64,000 nucleotides of DNA, from positions 62,001-126,000 of the forward strand of contig CACYGX010000013.1 in NCBI GenBank assembly GCA_902774055.1. The letters run 5' to 3'. Within the stretch, counting starts at the first letter, position 1; every line of letters begins with the position of its first letter. The position numbers and the translations under genes are program-made. A model generated the notes under the pieces. It had not been told where the DNA came from, did no database searches, and saw only the letters and a list, made by a program, of their open reading frames with translations. Shown here in pieces: positions 32,306 through 40,379 of the stretch. The DNA is from an uncultured Bacteroidales bacterium (GTDB taxonomy: Bacteria; Bacteroidota; Bacteroidia; Bacteroidales; Muribaculaceae).

Positions 32306-34819
32306 ATGGAAAAGAAATCATTACTCCTTCGTTTGGTCGTCCTGGTGGCGGCCATGGTGTGCGCCCTCGGCGCCAGTGCCTACGACTTCGAGTATGGAGG
32401 CTATTACTACAACATCTTGACTGACAGCACTGTCGCAATCACCTACAAGACCTATGCTGGAAACTCTTACAGCGGCAATGTGACCATTCCTGAAGGTGTT
32501 CGCAACACCAGCACTCACACTTACTATACCGTTACGGAAATCGACATGGAAGCGTTCATAGGAAGCACGAGCCTGACCAGTGTGACAATTCCAAATACGG
32601 TAACCCTTATTGGTTCACGTGCTTTTCAAAATTGCACAGCACTTCGGTCGGTTGTGATGGGCAAAAATTGCTCGTTTTATGACCCCTTTACTTATGGGTA
32701 TACGCTTAATGTCTTCCAGAATTGTCCGAATCTTACTTCCATCACTTGCTGGATGTTTAGTCCAGATAAGTGGTTTGAACATGATGGTTACTATAATTTT
32801 GACCAGTCTGTACTCAACAACGCAACTTTGTATGTGCCCCGCGGTGCCGTCCCCAACTATCAGGCTACAGAGGGCTGGAGGCTCTTTGCCCACATCCAGG
32901 AAGCCCCAGGTGACTACAACTATGACTTTTATCAGGACGGCATCTTCTATAAATTCAGGGGCGGTAGTCAAGTGAAGGTCACCTACCGGGACGAAGATTA
33001 CAATAACTATAGTGGCACGGTTACTGTCCCTGCGACGGTGAATTATAACAATACGAACTACACGGTGAAGGGCATCGGCGATTATGCTTTCAGGGATTGT
33101 GGCAACCTGACGAAAGTGAACCTGCCTGCCACGATAGATTCCATCGGCTCTTATGCCTTTACGTACTGTTCCAAGCTCACCGATATTGACATCCCCAACG
33201 GAGTGACTTATATCGCCGATGGCGCTTTCGCGAGCTGCAGCACACTCAAATCCATCATGTTCCCTGCTGGCGTGACTAAGATCTACGGCAGCACATGTCG
33301 CGGTTGCTATGCGCTTGAAACCGTCTGGCTCCCCGTTAATCTCACCAATATCTATGCCGGTTCGTTCTCCTACTGTAACGCTATAAAGAACATCTTCAGC
33401 CTGAACAGGGTTTCGCCCGACTTGTACAACAATTATGTTTTCAGTTCGGTCTATAACAACGCAACGCTTTATATCCCCGAGGATGCCTACGGCAACACCT
33501 ACACTTCAACAAATGGCTACTGGTATAATTTCACTACTCAGAATCCCTACAACCAGTATCTGTCTGCTGCCATCAACGCCGCTGGCACCGACATCACGTT
33601 CTCCACGCCATCGACCGACAATTACCCCTGGCTAATCAAGACCAATGCAGGTCGCACCTGTGCCCAGTCGGGCAACACGGGCATCCACAGCACCTCATCG
33701 GTCATGACAGCCACCATCACGGGCGCCGGCAGCCTGTCGTTCGATTTCAAGGCCTGGGGTGAGGGCTCATCAACAGCGTATGACTATTGCGTCTTCATGG
33801 TCGATGGCGTGGAGAAGTTCCGCTATGGCTCCCGCGACAACGGCTGGGAGACCTACACGGTGGAACTGGGCGACGGCACCCACACGCTCACCTGGAGTTA
33901 CATCAAGGACGGTAGCGTCCATGCGACAGGCGACTACTTCGCCATCAGCAATGTCCGCTTCACATCCTATGCCCCCGAGGCCTACGCCTGCTACACGCCG
34001 TCGAACACGACGCTGACGTTCTACTACGACACCCAGCGCAGCTCCCGCACGGGCACGACCTACGACCTGAACACGGGCTCCAACGACACCGGCTGGGACA
34101 CCGACGGCACCAAATCCTATGTGACCAAGGTGGTCTTTGACCCCTCGTTCGCTGGTGCCCGCCCGACGACCACCTACGGTTGGTTCTATTCCATGAATAA
34201 TCTTGAATCCATCACGGGCATGGAGCACCTGAACACCAGTGAGGTGACCAAAATGTCTTGGATGTTTACGAATTGTAAAAAACTAACGAGCCTTGATTTG
34301 AGCCACTTCAACACGTCCAAGGTGACTAGCATGAATTCCATGTTCGGTGCCTGCTGGGGACTGACGAGCCTTGACTTTAGCAGTTTCAACACGTCCAAGG
34401 TAACCAATATGTACAACATGTTCTATGGCTGCACTAATCTGCGTACCATCTACGTGGGCAGTGGCTGGAGCACGGCGGCCGTGACGTCCTCGAGTGATAT
34501 GTTCTTTAACTGCACCAGCCTGGTGGGCGGACAGGGCACGACCTACAATTCCTCCAACCCGACGGACATGACCTATGCCCACATCGACGGCGGCACGAGC
34601 AACCCGGGCTACTTCACCGACAAAAACGCTGGCCTGCGCGGCGACGTGAACGGTAGCAGCGATGTGACGATTGCCGATGTGTCGGCCTTGATCGACTACT
34701 TGTTGACGGGCGATCCTACTGGCGTCAATCTGGCGGCCGCTAATTGCAATGGCGATAGCGATGTCAGCATCGCTGACGTCAGTGCGCTGATCGACTATCT
34801 GCTCACTGGCAGTTGGTGA
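32306..34819 (+). CDS. Secreted mosaic surface protein: BspA LRRs, DUF285 repeats and dockerin-like module
   Basis: About 837 residues from the ATG at 32306 (an in-frame TTG is six bases earlier), with a signal peptide ending at ALGASA. Two BspA-type LRR blocks flank a second copy of the 'YDFYQDGIFYKF' N-terminal motif. A jelly-roll-like domain follows ('FDFKAWGEGSSTAYDYCVFM'). Next are 25-residue DUF285 surface repeats ('LNTSEVTKMSWMFTNCKKLT', 'FNTSKVTNMYNMFYGC'). The protein ends in a dockerin-like EF-hand pair (GDVNGSSDVTIADVSALIDY, CNGDSDVSIADVSALIDY). It is a probable adhesin or matrix-binding protein. The two unrelated solenoid types in one chain are unusual. Confidence 0.82.
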   Translation: MEKKSLLLRLVVLVAAMVCALGASAYDFEYGGYYYNILTDSTVAITYKTYAGNSYSGNVTIPEGVRNTSTHTYYTVTEIDMEAFIGSTSLTSVTIPNTVTLIGSRAFQNCTALRSVVMGKNCSFYDPFTYGYTLNVFQNCPNLTSITCWMFSPDKWFEHDGYYNFDQSVLNNATLYVPRGAVPNYQATEGWRLFAHIQEAPGDYNYDFYQDGIFYKFRGGSQVKVTYRDEDYNNYSGTVTVPATVNYNNTNYTVKGIGDYAFRDCGNLTKVNLPATIDSIGSYAFTYCSKLTDIDIPNGVTYIADGAFASCSTLKSIMFPAGVTKIYGSTCRGCYALETVWLPVNLTNIYAGSFSYCNAIKNIFSLNRVSPDLYNNYVFSSVYNNATLYIPEDAYGNTYTSTNGYWYNFTTQNPYNQYLSAAINAAGTDITFSTPSTDNYPWLIKTNAGRTCAQSGNTGIHSTSSVMTATITGAGSLSFDFKAWGEGSSTAYDYCVFMVDGVEKFRYGSRDNGWETYTVELGDGTHTLTWSYIKDGSVHATGDYFAISNVRFTSYAPEAYACYTPSNTTLTFYYDTQRSSRTGTTYDLNTGSNDTGWDTDGTKSYVTKVVFDPSFAGARPTTTYGWFYSMNNLESITGMEHLNTSEVTKMSWMFTNCKKLTSLDLSHFNTSKVTSMNSMFGACWGLTSLDFSSFNTSKVTNMYNMFYGCTNLRTIYVGSGWSTAAVTSSSDMFFNCTSLVGGQGTTYNSSNPTDMTYAHIDGGTSNPGYFTDKNAGLRGDVNGSSDVTIADVSALIDYLLTGDPTGVNLAAANCNGDSDVSIADVSALIDYLLTGSW

Positions 34820-34835
34820 AGCTCGCTTCGCTCGC

Positions 34836-34863
34836 AGATTAGAGATTAGAGATTAGAGATTAG
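34836..34863. repeat. Four perfect AGATTAG heptamers
   Basis: AGATTAG repeated four times head to tail, 17 bp after the preceding stop codon. Confidence 0.9.
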
Positions 34864-34867
34864 TGAG

Positions 34868-34906
34868 TGGCATCCGCATCCCTAACGACAGGGGTGCGGA
34901 TGCTAT
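34868..34906 (+). terminator. Hairpin after the LRR/DUF285 gene
   Basis: GGCATCCGCATCCCT (34869-34883) pairs with AGGGGTGCGGATGCT (34890-34904). The stem is strong but without a clear T-run. Its left arm is the GGCATSCGC core shared with other gaps. Confidence 0.6.
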
Positions 34907-34955
34907 CAGATGATTCAGATTGTTCAGTTGTTCCTGAATCTGAGTGGCAGTGTTG

Positions 34956-35486
34956 TTATTTGTGTGGGTTGGTCTTGACCAAGTTGGTGTCGGGCTCTAT
35001 CTTGGTGACGACTTGGCGTGAATTGCCGCGCCATAGCACTTTGCCCTTGTACTCCTTGTAGGTGAGGACGATGCGCTTGCCGTCCTGGGACCATCGCATG
35101 GCTTGGCGCATGAGGCTGTCGTCGGGGATGCTGAACTTGAAGTCGGTCTTCATGGCCAGGAGGGTGTCCTCGATATAGCCCTCGCTGATCATCTCTCCCT
35201 CAAAGGTCTTGAAGATTGAGCCCTCGTTGCTGACCTTCATGATCCAGCCCTTCTCCTGGCTAACACGGTAGGGGTGGAAGTAGTATTGCCATACCCACCA
35301 TCCCAGGAACAAGACCATGGCGACGATGATGAGGGCAAGCAGCATCTTGACCGAGGCGCCGCGGCGCTCGATGGTCGCTTCCTTGATCTCGCGTTCCTCA
35401 CGTTCCTGTTCGGTCTCCTGGTGCTCCCGTGGCTGCTCCTCGGGGACATTCTCGTCGGTGAAATAGTCGTTAAAATTATCGTCCAT
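34956..35486 (-). CDS. Single-pass membrane protein of unknown function
   Basis: 176 residues. The N-terminal ~45 are very acidic and charged (EEQPREHQETEQEREEREI) and presumably cytoplasmic. One membrane helix lies at ~50-70 (MLLALIIVAMVLFLGWWVWQ). The C-terminal ~100 residues are outside the membrane ('WSQDGKRIVLTYKEYKGKVL'). It follows the flippase-like gene by 41 bp on the same strand. I do not recognise the family. Confidence 0.75.
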   Translation of the reverse strand: MDDNFNDYFTDENVPEEQPREHQETEQEREEREIKEATIERRGASVKMLLALIIVAMVLFLGWWVWQYYFHPYRVSQEKGWIMKVSNEGSIFKTFEGEMISEGYIEDTLLAMKTDFKFSIPDDSLMRQAMRWSQDGKRIVLTYKEYKGKVLWRGNSRQVVTKIEPDTNLVKTNPHK

Positions 35487-35527
35487 AGCTTTAAGTTAGA
35501 ATTGCTAGCTCCTTGTGTTGTTGGCTA

Positions 35528-36580
35528 TTATAATTGGATTTCGTCGTTGGTGGTATCTACCACGGTCTTGCCGCTCTCGATGCGGTTGCGGTCAATGGCC
35601 ATGCTGGTAAAGGCATAGATGCCGAGGATGATGAGCAGCACGGTCTGGAAGCCCCACACGAGCATGGCAAATGCCGAGGCGCGCGGGTCGAAGTTGGAAG
35701 GCGAGAAGACGCCCACGCCATAGATCGACAGACCGAAGATGATGGCCACATGCCAGGATCCCAGTCCGCCGTTGGTGGGCACGCCCATGCCGATGCTGCT
35801 GAGCACGAACATTACGAGCACGGCGAGCACGGTCAGGCCGTTGGTGAACGAGAAGGCCTGGCAGGCGAGGTACAACTGCAGGAAATAGCATCCCCAGATG
35901 AGGATGGTATAGAGCAGGAACATCCACTTGCCGTCCATCTTGGTGATAGCGTAGAATCCCTCCCACAGGTTGCGCGCCATGAGCTGTATTTTCTTGATAA
36001 TCTTGTTCTCGGTCTTCATCACCATCAGCCATCCCAGGGCGATGATGAGCACGGCGGCGCCAATCCAGATGCGGCCATCGCTGGCGATGTTCAGGAAGTT
36101 CTCTTTCATCTGTGGATAGGCGTCAAAAAACTTGCCGAAGGCGCTCTGTGCCAGTAGGAAAGTAACCAGCGTCAAGAGCAGTACAGTGACGGTATCGCTC
36201 AGCCTGTCGGCGACCATCGAGCCCATGACCTGGGTGACCGAGGCCTTCTGTCGGTTGGCGATGTAACCGCAGCGCCACACCTCGCCCAGTCGGGGGAAGG
36301 CCAGGTTGACGACGTAGGTGCCAAAGATGCTGTTCAGCACGGCGCTAAACGACGGCTTGACGTCGATGGCCTTGAGTTGCAGTCGCCATCTCAGGGCCCT
36401 GAACACGTGGCTCAGGATGCTTACAATGGCTACTGGCAGGAACCACCAGTAGTTGACGTCGGTCTTGAGCGTTTCCATCATCGAGTCGATGTCCACGTTC
36501 TTGTAGAGGAAATACATCAGTCCCACGCCAATGACGAGGGGTATGCCGTATTTCACCAGATAGGATATTGCCTTTTTCAC
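35528..36580 (-). CDS. Lysylphosphatidylglycerol synthase-TM/YbhN-type flippase-like membrane protein
   Basis: 350 residues, a GTG start, and about eight membrane helices. Diagnostic stretches are 'ALRWRLQLKAI', 'FGTYVVNLAFPRLGEVWRCG' and 'SSIGMGVPTNGGLGSWHVAI'. The family includes the membrane part of MprF and stand-alone UPF0104 proteins thought to move or handle lipid-linked substrates. No aminoacyltransferase domain is attached. It is divergent from rsmA. Confidence 0.85.
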   Translation of the reverse strand: MKKAISYLVKYGIPLVIGVGLMYFLYKNVDIDSMMETLKTDVNYWWFLPVAIVSILSHVFRALRWRLQLKAIDVKPSFSAVLNSIFGTYVVNLAFPRLGEVWRCGYIANRQKASVTQVMGSMVADRLSDTVTVLLLTLVTFLLAQSAFGKFFDAYPQMKENFLNIASDGRIWIGAAVLIIALGWLMVMKTENKIIKKIQLMARNLWEGFYAITKMDGKWMFLLYTILIWGCYFLQLYLACQAFSFTNGLTVLAVLVMFVLSSIGMGVPTNGGLGSWHVAIIFGLSIYGVGVFSPSNFDPRASAFAMLVWGFQTVLLIILGIYAFTSMAIDRNRIESGKTVVDTTNDEIQL

Positions 36581-36644
36581 TGTTTTATCGTAATTGATGA
36601 GTTAAAATGTAGCACTGGATGCGTCAAGTACGGCAAAAAAGCAG

Positions 36645-36653
36645 TACCTTTGC
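36645..36653 (+). promoter_or_regulatory. -7 box (TACCTTTGC) for rsmA
   Basis: An exact consensus match 58 bp before rsmA, in the divergent gap with the flippase-like gene. Confidence 0.55.
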
Positions 36654-36710
36654 ACTATAATAGCCAACTGACGCTACAGAGCGTGCAAAGGTAACAATAA
36701 ATGGCCAAAT

Positions 36711-37493
36711 ATGAGGAAAGTTAGAGCAAAAAAGTCACTGGGACAGCATTTCTTGACCGATCTGTCAATAGCCGAGCGCATCGCCCACACGCTGGACGAC
36801 TTCAAGCACCTGCCGGTGCTCGAGGTGGGGCCTGGCATGGGCGTGTTGACCCAATATCTGCTCGACATGGGCCTGGACCTGACTGTGGTGGAACTCGACC
36901 GCGAGAGTGTCGATTATCTCGAAGTTGCCTATCCGCAGTTGCACGGACGCATCATCGGTGAGGATTTCCTCAAGATGGACCTCCACAAGCTCTATGGCGA
37001 CCAGCCGTTCTGTGTCATTGGCAACTACCCCTATAACATCTCGACGCAGATTTTCTTCAAGGTTCTGGAGTATCGCGACCAGGTGAAGTGCTGCAGCGGC
37101 ATGTTGCAGCGCGAGGTGGCGCAGCGCATCGCCGAGCCGCCGGGCAGCAAGACCTATGGCATCTTGTCGGTGCTGCTGCAGGCGTGGTATGACATTGAGT
37201 ACCTCTTCACGGTTGATGAGCACGTCTTCAATCCGCCGCCCAAGGTCAAGAGCGGCGTTGTGCGCCTCGTGCGAAACGATGTGACAGACCTGGGCGTTGA
37301 CGAGCGCATGTTTAAACGGCTGGTGAAATTGTCCTTCGGCCAGCGGCGCAAGATGTTGCGCAGTTCGTTGAAATCAGTCTTCATGGCCGACCCGTCGGTG
37401 ATGGAACGCGATGTGTTTCGACAACGTCCCGAGCAGTTGGGCGTTGAAGATTTCATTGCCCTGACAGAGCTTGCCACCTCGATAGCACGGTAG
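36711..37493 (+). CDS. rsmA: 16S rRNA dimethyladenosine transferase RsmA/KsgA
   Basis: A 260-residue SAM-dependent methyltransferase. It begins with the KsgA signature 'KKSLGQHFLTDLSIAERIA'. The SAM site is 'VLEVGPGMGVLTQYLL' and 'VVELDRESVDYLE', and the catalytic NPPY-type motif is 'VIGNYPYNISTQIFF'. 'VFNPPPKVKSGVVRL' closes the domain. It dimethylates two adjacent adenines near the 3' end of 16S rRNA during 30S assembly. mgtE follows on the same strand after 100 bp. Confidence 0.97.
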   Translation: MRKVRAKKSLGQHFLTDLSIAERIAHTLDDFKHLPVLEVGPGMGVLTQYLLDMGLDLTVVELDRESVDYLEVAYPQLHGRIIGEDFLKMDLHKLYGDQPFCVIGNYPYNISTQIFFKVLEYRDQVKCCSGMLQREVAQRIAEPPGSKTYGILSVLLQAWYDIEYLFTVDEHVFNPPPKVKSGVVRLVRNDVTDLGVDERMFKRLVKLSFGQRRKMLRSSLKSVFMADPSVMERDVFRQRPEQLGVEDFIALTELATSIAR

Positions 37494-37546
37494 GCACACA
37501 AGAGGTTTAAAATGAGTTAGGTATCATCCGAAAGACATCGGGAACC

Positions 37547-37571
37547 GAGGCGCCAGCCGAAAAGGTGCCTC
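37547..37571 (+). promoter_or_regulatory. Small hairpin in the mgtE leader
   Basis: GAGGCGCC (37547-37554) pairs with GGTGCCTC (37564-37571), 22 bp before the mgtE ATG. It could be the end of rsmA or a leader structure. No known magnesium riboswitch is recognised. Confidence 0.35.
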
Positions 37572-37593
37572 TACAAACACAAAACTGAAAACA

Positions 37594-38988
37594 ATGAAAG
37601 AATTTACCGAGGAATATCTGCACAATCTCAACGATCTCATCGACCGCAAGGATGAAGAGCAGGTGCGCGCCCAAATCCAGGACCTGCACCCTGCCGACAT
37701 CGCCGAACTGGTGGGCGACCTTGACGATGAAGAGGCGTTGTTCATCATGCTCCTGCTCGACGACGAGACCGCTGCCGACGTCCTGGTAGAACTCGACGAG
37801 GACCAGCGTCACGACCTGATGGAACTCATGCCCAATGAGGAAATTGCCAAGCAGGTCGAGCAGATGGATGCTGGCGACGCTGTTGACGTGATCCAGGAAC
37901 TCGACGAGGAGGACCGTGAGGACGTCATCAGCCACATCGACGATGTGGAGCAGGCGGGCGACATTGTTGACCTGCTGCAATATGACGAGGATACCGCCGG
38001 CGGCTACATGTCCACCGAGATGATTGTCGTCAACGAGAACATGTCGATGCCCGACTGCATCAAGGCGATGCGCCAGCAGGCCGAGGAAATTGATGAGATT
38101 CATAACATCTATGTCGTTGACGATGATAACCGCCTGAAGGGCATTTTCCCCTTGAAGACCACGATTACCAACCCCTCGGCCAGCAAGATCAAGCACGTCA
38201 TGGAGCCAGACCCCCTGAGCGTGCGCACCGATACCCACATCGAGGATGTAGCCCTGGATTTCGAGAAATATGACCTTATAGCGATGCCCGTCGTGGACAG
38301 TATCGGTCGCCTGGTGGGACGCATCACGGTTGACGACATCATCGACCGCGTGCGCGAGCAGGGAGAGGACAACTACCAGTTGGCATCAGGTATCTGGGGT
38401 GACATCGAGACCGACGACAACGTCTTCCGTCAGGTGCGCGCCCGCCTGCCGTGGCTGCTCATCGGCCTGGTGGGTGGTATCATTAACGCCCTGATTCTGG
38501 GTGGTGGCGAGGGCGATGCCGACCTGTTGCGCATCTTGCCCGGTTTGGCGTTGTTCATCCCGTTGATTGGCGGTACTGGCGGTAACGTGGGCACCCAGTC
38601 GAGCGCTATCGTCGTGCAGGGTCTTGCCAACGGCAGCCTTGACATCAAGCATGTGGGAAAGCACTTGTTCAAGGAGTTCAGCACCGCGTTGATCAATGCG
38701 CTGGTGATGGGACTGCTCATCTTCTTGTATGCCTACTTCTTCCCCGTAGATAATGACCCCACCAAGTCGCATATCGCTGCTGCTGCAGTAACGACCTCGT
38801 TGTTCCTGGTGGTAATGTTTGCCTCACTCTTCGGCACCGTGGTGCCGCTGGTGCTGGAGAAGATAAAGATTGACCCGGCTATCGCCACGGGCCCCTTTGT
38901 CACGGTGACTAACGATATTGTGGGCATCACCATCTACATGGCCATCAGTGGCTGGCTCATCAACGTCTTCTCCTCCTTCATGGGATAG
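37594..38988 (+). CDS. mgtE: Magnesium transporter MgtE
   Basis: 464 residues with the full MgtE layout. An acidic N-terminal superhelix (~1-125; 'LHPADIAELVGDLDDEEALF') is followed by a CBS pair (~130-255; 'DEDTAGGYMSTEMIVVNENM', 'MPVVDSIGRLVGRITVDDII'). Five membrane helices (~280-464) carry the pore motif region 'GLALFIPLIGGTGGNVGTQS'. The cytosolic domains gate the channel by intracellular magnesium. Confidence 0.96.
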   Translation: MKEFTEEYLHNLNDLIDRKDEEQVRAQIQDLHPADIAELVGDLDDEEALFIMLLLDDETAADVLVELDEDQRHDLMELMPNEEIAKQVEQMDAGDAVDVIQELDEEDREDVISHIDDVEQAGDIVDLLQYDEDTAGGYMSTEMIVVNENMSMPDCIKAMRQQAEEIDEIHNIYVVDDDNRLKGIFPLKTTITNPSASKIKHVMEPDPLSVRTDTHIEDVALDFEKYDLIAMPVVDSIGRLVGRITVDDIIDRVREQGEDNYQLASGIWGDIETDDNVFRQVRARLPWLLIGLVGGIINALILGGGEGDADLLRILPGLALFIPLIGGTGGNVGTQSSAIVVQGLANGSLDIKHVGKHLFKEFSTALINALVMGLLIFLYAYFFPVDNDPTKSHIAAAAVTTSLFLVVMFASLFGTVVPLVLEKIKIDPAIATGPFVTVTNDIVGITIYMAISGWLINVFSSFMG

Positions 38989-39020
38989 ACCTCTATTTTT
39001 AATGCGGATTACGTTTTTTT

Positions 39021-39080
39021 AATGCGAATTACACGAATTTTACTTATTTATTATTCGTTATAATTCGTGAAATTTGCATT
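39021..39080. repeat. Dispersed palindromic GAATT element
   Basis: AATGCGAATTACACGAATTT (39021-39040) pairs with TAATTCGTGAAATTTGCATT (39061-39080). The following AGCCCCGCAGGG matches the flank of the copy near 1.68 kb. It lies between the convergent mgtE and methyltransferase genes. Confidence 0.75.
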
Positions 39081-39092
39081 AGCCCCGCAGGG

Positions 39093-39911
39093 TTAGCCCA
39101 TGGGTGTGGGCCTCTGGCGCAGTTCCCAGAAGGCGACTGCGGCTGCTGCAGCGACGTTGAGCGAATCGACGCCGTGCTGCATGGGTATGCGCACGACATG
39201 GTCGGCAGCGGTAATCACCTCGTGGGCGAGGCCGTCGCCCTCGGTGCCCATGATGATGGCAAGGCGCGGCACTTTTTTCAATTCGGGGTCATCGAGTGGA
39301 ATGGAATCATCGCTCAGTGCCATCGCGGCAGTGATGAAGTCCAATTGGTGCAGATGGGGGGTGACAGGTTCTTCAATCCACGTCCAGGGCACGAGAAAGA
39401 CCGAGCCCATCGACACGCGCACGGCACGGCGGTTGAGCGGGTCGCACGATGTGGGCGTGAGCAACACCGCATCGATGCCCAAAGCGGCTGCCGAGCGAAA
39501 GATGGCGCCGATGTTGGTCGTGTCGGTAACGCCGTCGATGACTACCACGCGGCGAGCATTGCGGCAAACGTCGCTGACGGGGCGCGGCTGGGGGCGTCGC
39601 ATGGCGCAGAGCACGCCGCGCGTCAACGTGTAGCCCGTGAGGGTAGCGAGCAGGTCGCGTTCACCCGTATAAACAGGGATATCGCCGCAGCGCGCTATAA
39701 TGCTGGCGGCATCGCCCGTGATGTGTCGCCGTTCACACATCAGCGACAGCGGCTCGTAGCCCGCGTCGAGGGCCACGTGGATGACCTTGGGACTCTCGGC
39801 GATGAAGATGCCCTTATCGGGCTCCAAGCGGTTGCGCAGTTGGGCCTCGGTGAGCGTTCCATAGACTTCCACGCCCGGGTGCTGCAACGAAGAAATCTCA
39901 ATAATCGGCAT
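39093..39911 (-). CDS. TrmH/SpoU-family RNA 2'-O-methyltransferase
   Basis: 272 residues. The N-terminal substrate-binding part ('KGIFIAESPKVIHVALDAGY') precedes a SPOUT knot domain with motif 1 'DTTNIGAIFRSAAALGIDAV', motif 2 'LAIIMGTEGDGL', and motif 3 'IPMQHGVDSLNVAAAAAVAF'. It methylates the ribose of rRNA or tRNA. The exact target is unknown. It is transcribed after the PH-domain gene with a 14-bp gap. Confidence 0.92.
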   Translation of the reverse strand: MPIIEISSLQHPGVEVYGTLTEAQLRNRLEPDKGIFIAESPKVIHVALDAGYEPLSLMCERRHITGDAASIIARCGDIPVYTGERDLLATLTGYTLTRGVLCAMRRPQPRPVSDVCRNARRVVVIDGVTDTTNIGAIFRSAAALGIDAVLLTPTSCDPLNRRAVRVSMGSVFLVPWTWIEEPVTPHLHQLDFITAAMALSDDSIPLDDPELKKVPRLAIIMGTEGDGLAHEVITAADHVVRIPMQHGVDSLNVAAAAAVAFWELRQRPTPMG

Positions 39912-39925
39912 GCTGGTCTAAGTTA

Positions 39926-40288
39926 TTATGGATTGGTGCTGGTTCCGGCGCCCTGAATGGCGCGAACCTGGCGCTGGAACTCGATGGGTCGCTTGATGAA
40001 GGGCAGGATGATGGTGCCTGCACCAGTGCCCGAGACCTTGACGGTGCCATAGTTGAAGATGCGTCCCCACAGGTTCTGCTCGACCAGAATGCTCTCAACC
40101 TTGCCGATGACAATCTCGTGGGCATGGCGGTGAATCCAGCCGTGGCTATGGAAGAAGCGTTTGTCGCTTACAAAGATGGTTGTCGTCAGATTGCGGATAA
40201 ATCTGCCGAGGTTCAAATAGGCCCACTTGCTGAGTTTGGGTTGATAAATGATGGTTTCGCCAGGGGCGATAATCTTGCTTATTTTCAT
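39926..40288 (-). CDS. Bacterial PH-domain (bPH2) protein
   Basis: 120 residues from the ATG at 40288 (MKISKIIAPGETIIYQPKLS). This start is chosen over a longer frame because a TATTTTTGC promoter box lies only 30 bp upstream of it, inside the longer version. The fold pattern 'GETIIYQPKLSKW', 'TTTIFVSDKRFFHSHGWIHR', 'VEQNLWGRIFNYGTVKVSGT' fits YdbS/bPH2 proteins. The function is unknown. It shares a divergent promoter region with lepB. Confidence 0.82.
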   Translation of the reverse strand: MKISKIIAPGETIIYQPKLSKWAYLNLGRFIRNLTTTIFVSDKRFFHSHGWIHRHAHEIVIGKVESILVEQNLWGRIFNYGTVKVSGTGAGTIILPFIKRPIEFQRQVRAIQGAGTSTNP

Positions 40289-40317
40289 AACTAATCCTAA
40301 AAATCGTTTCTTGTAGC

Positions 40318-40326
40318 GCAAAAATA
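40318..40326 (-). promoter_or_regulatory. -7 box (TATTTTTGC) for the PH-domain gene
   Basis: Minus-strand TATTTTTGC, which decides the start of the PH-domain gene at 40288. Confidence 0.5.
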
Positions 40327-40379
40327 GTGCAAATTCCACATTATTTAGTAATTTCGCAGCAAATTTTTCCAAACATCAG

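Noticed and set aside
37501-37593. Magnesium riboswitch before mgtE
   Set aside because: Only a short 8-bp hairpin is seen; the M-box or mgtA-type structures cannot be drawn from this 93-bp leader.
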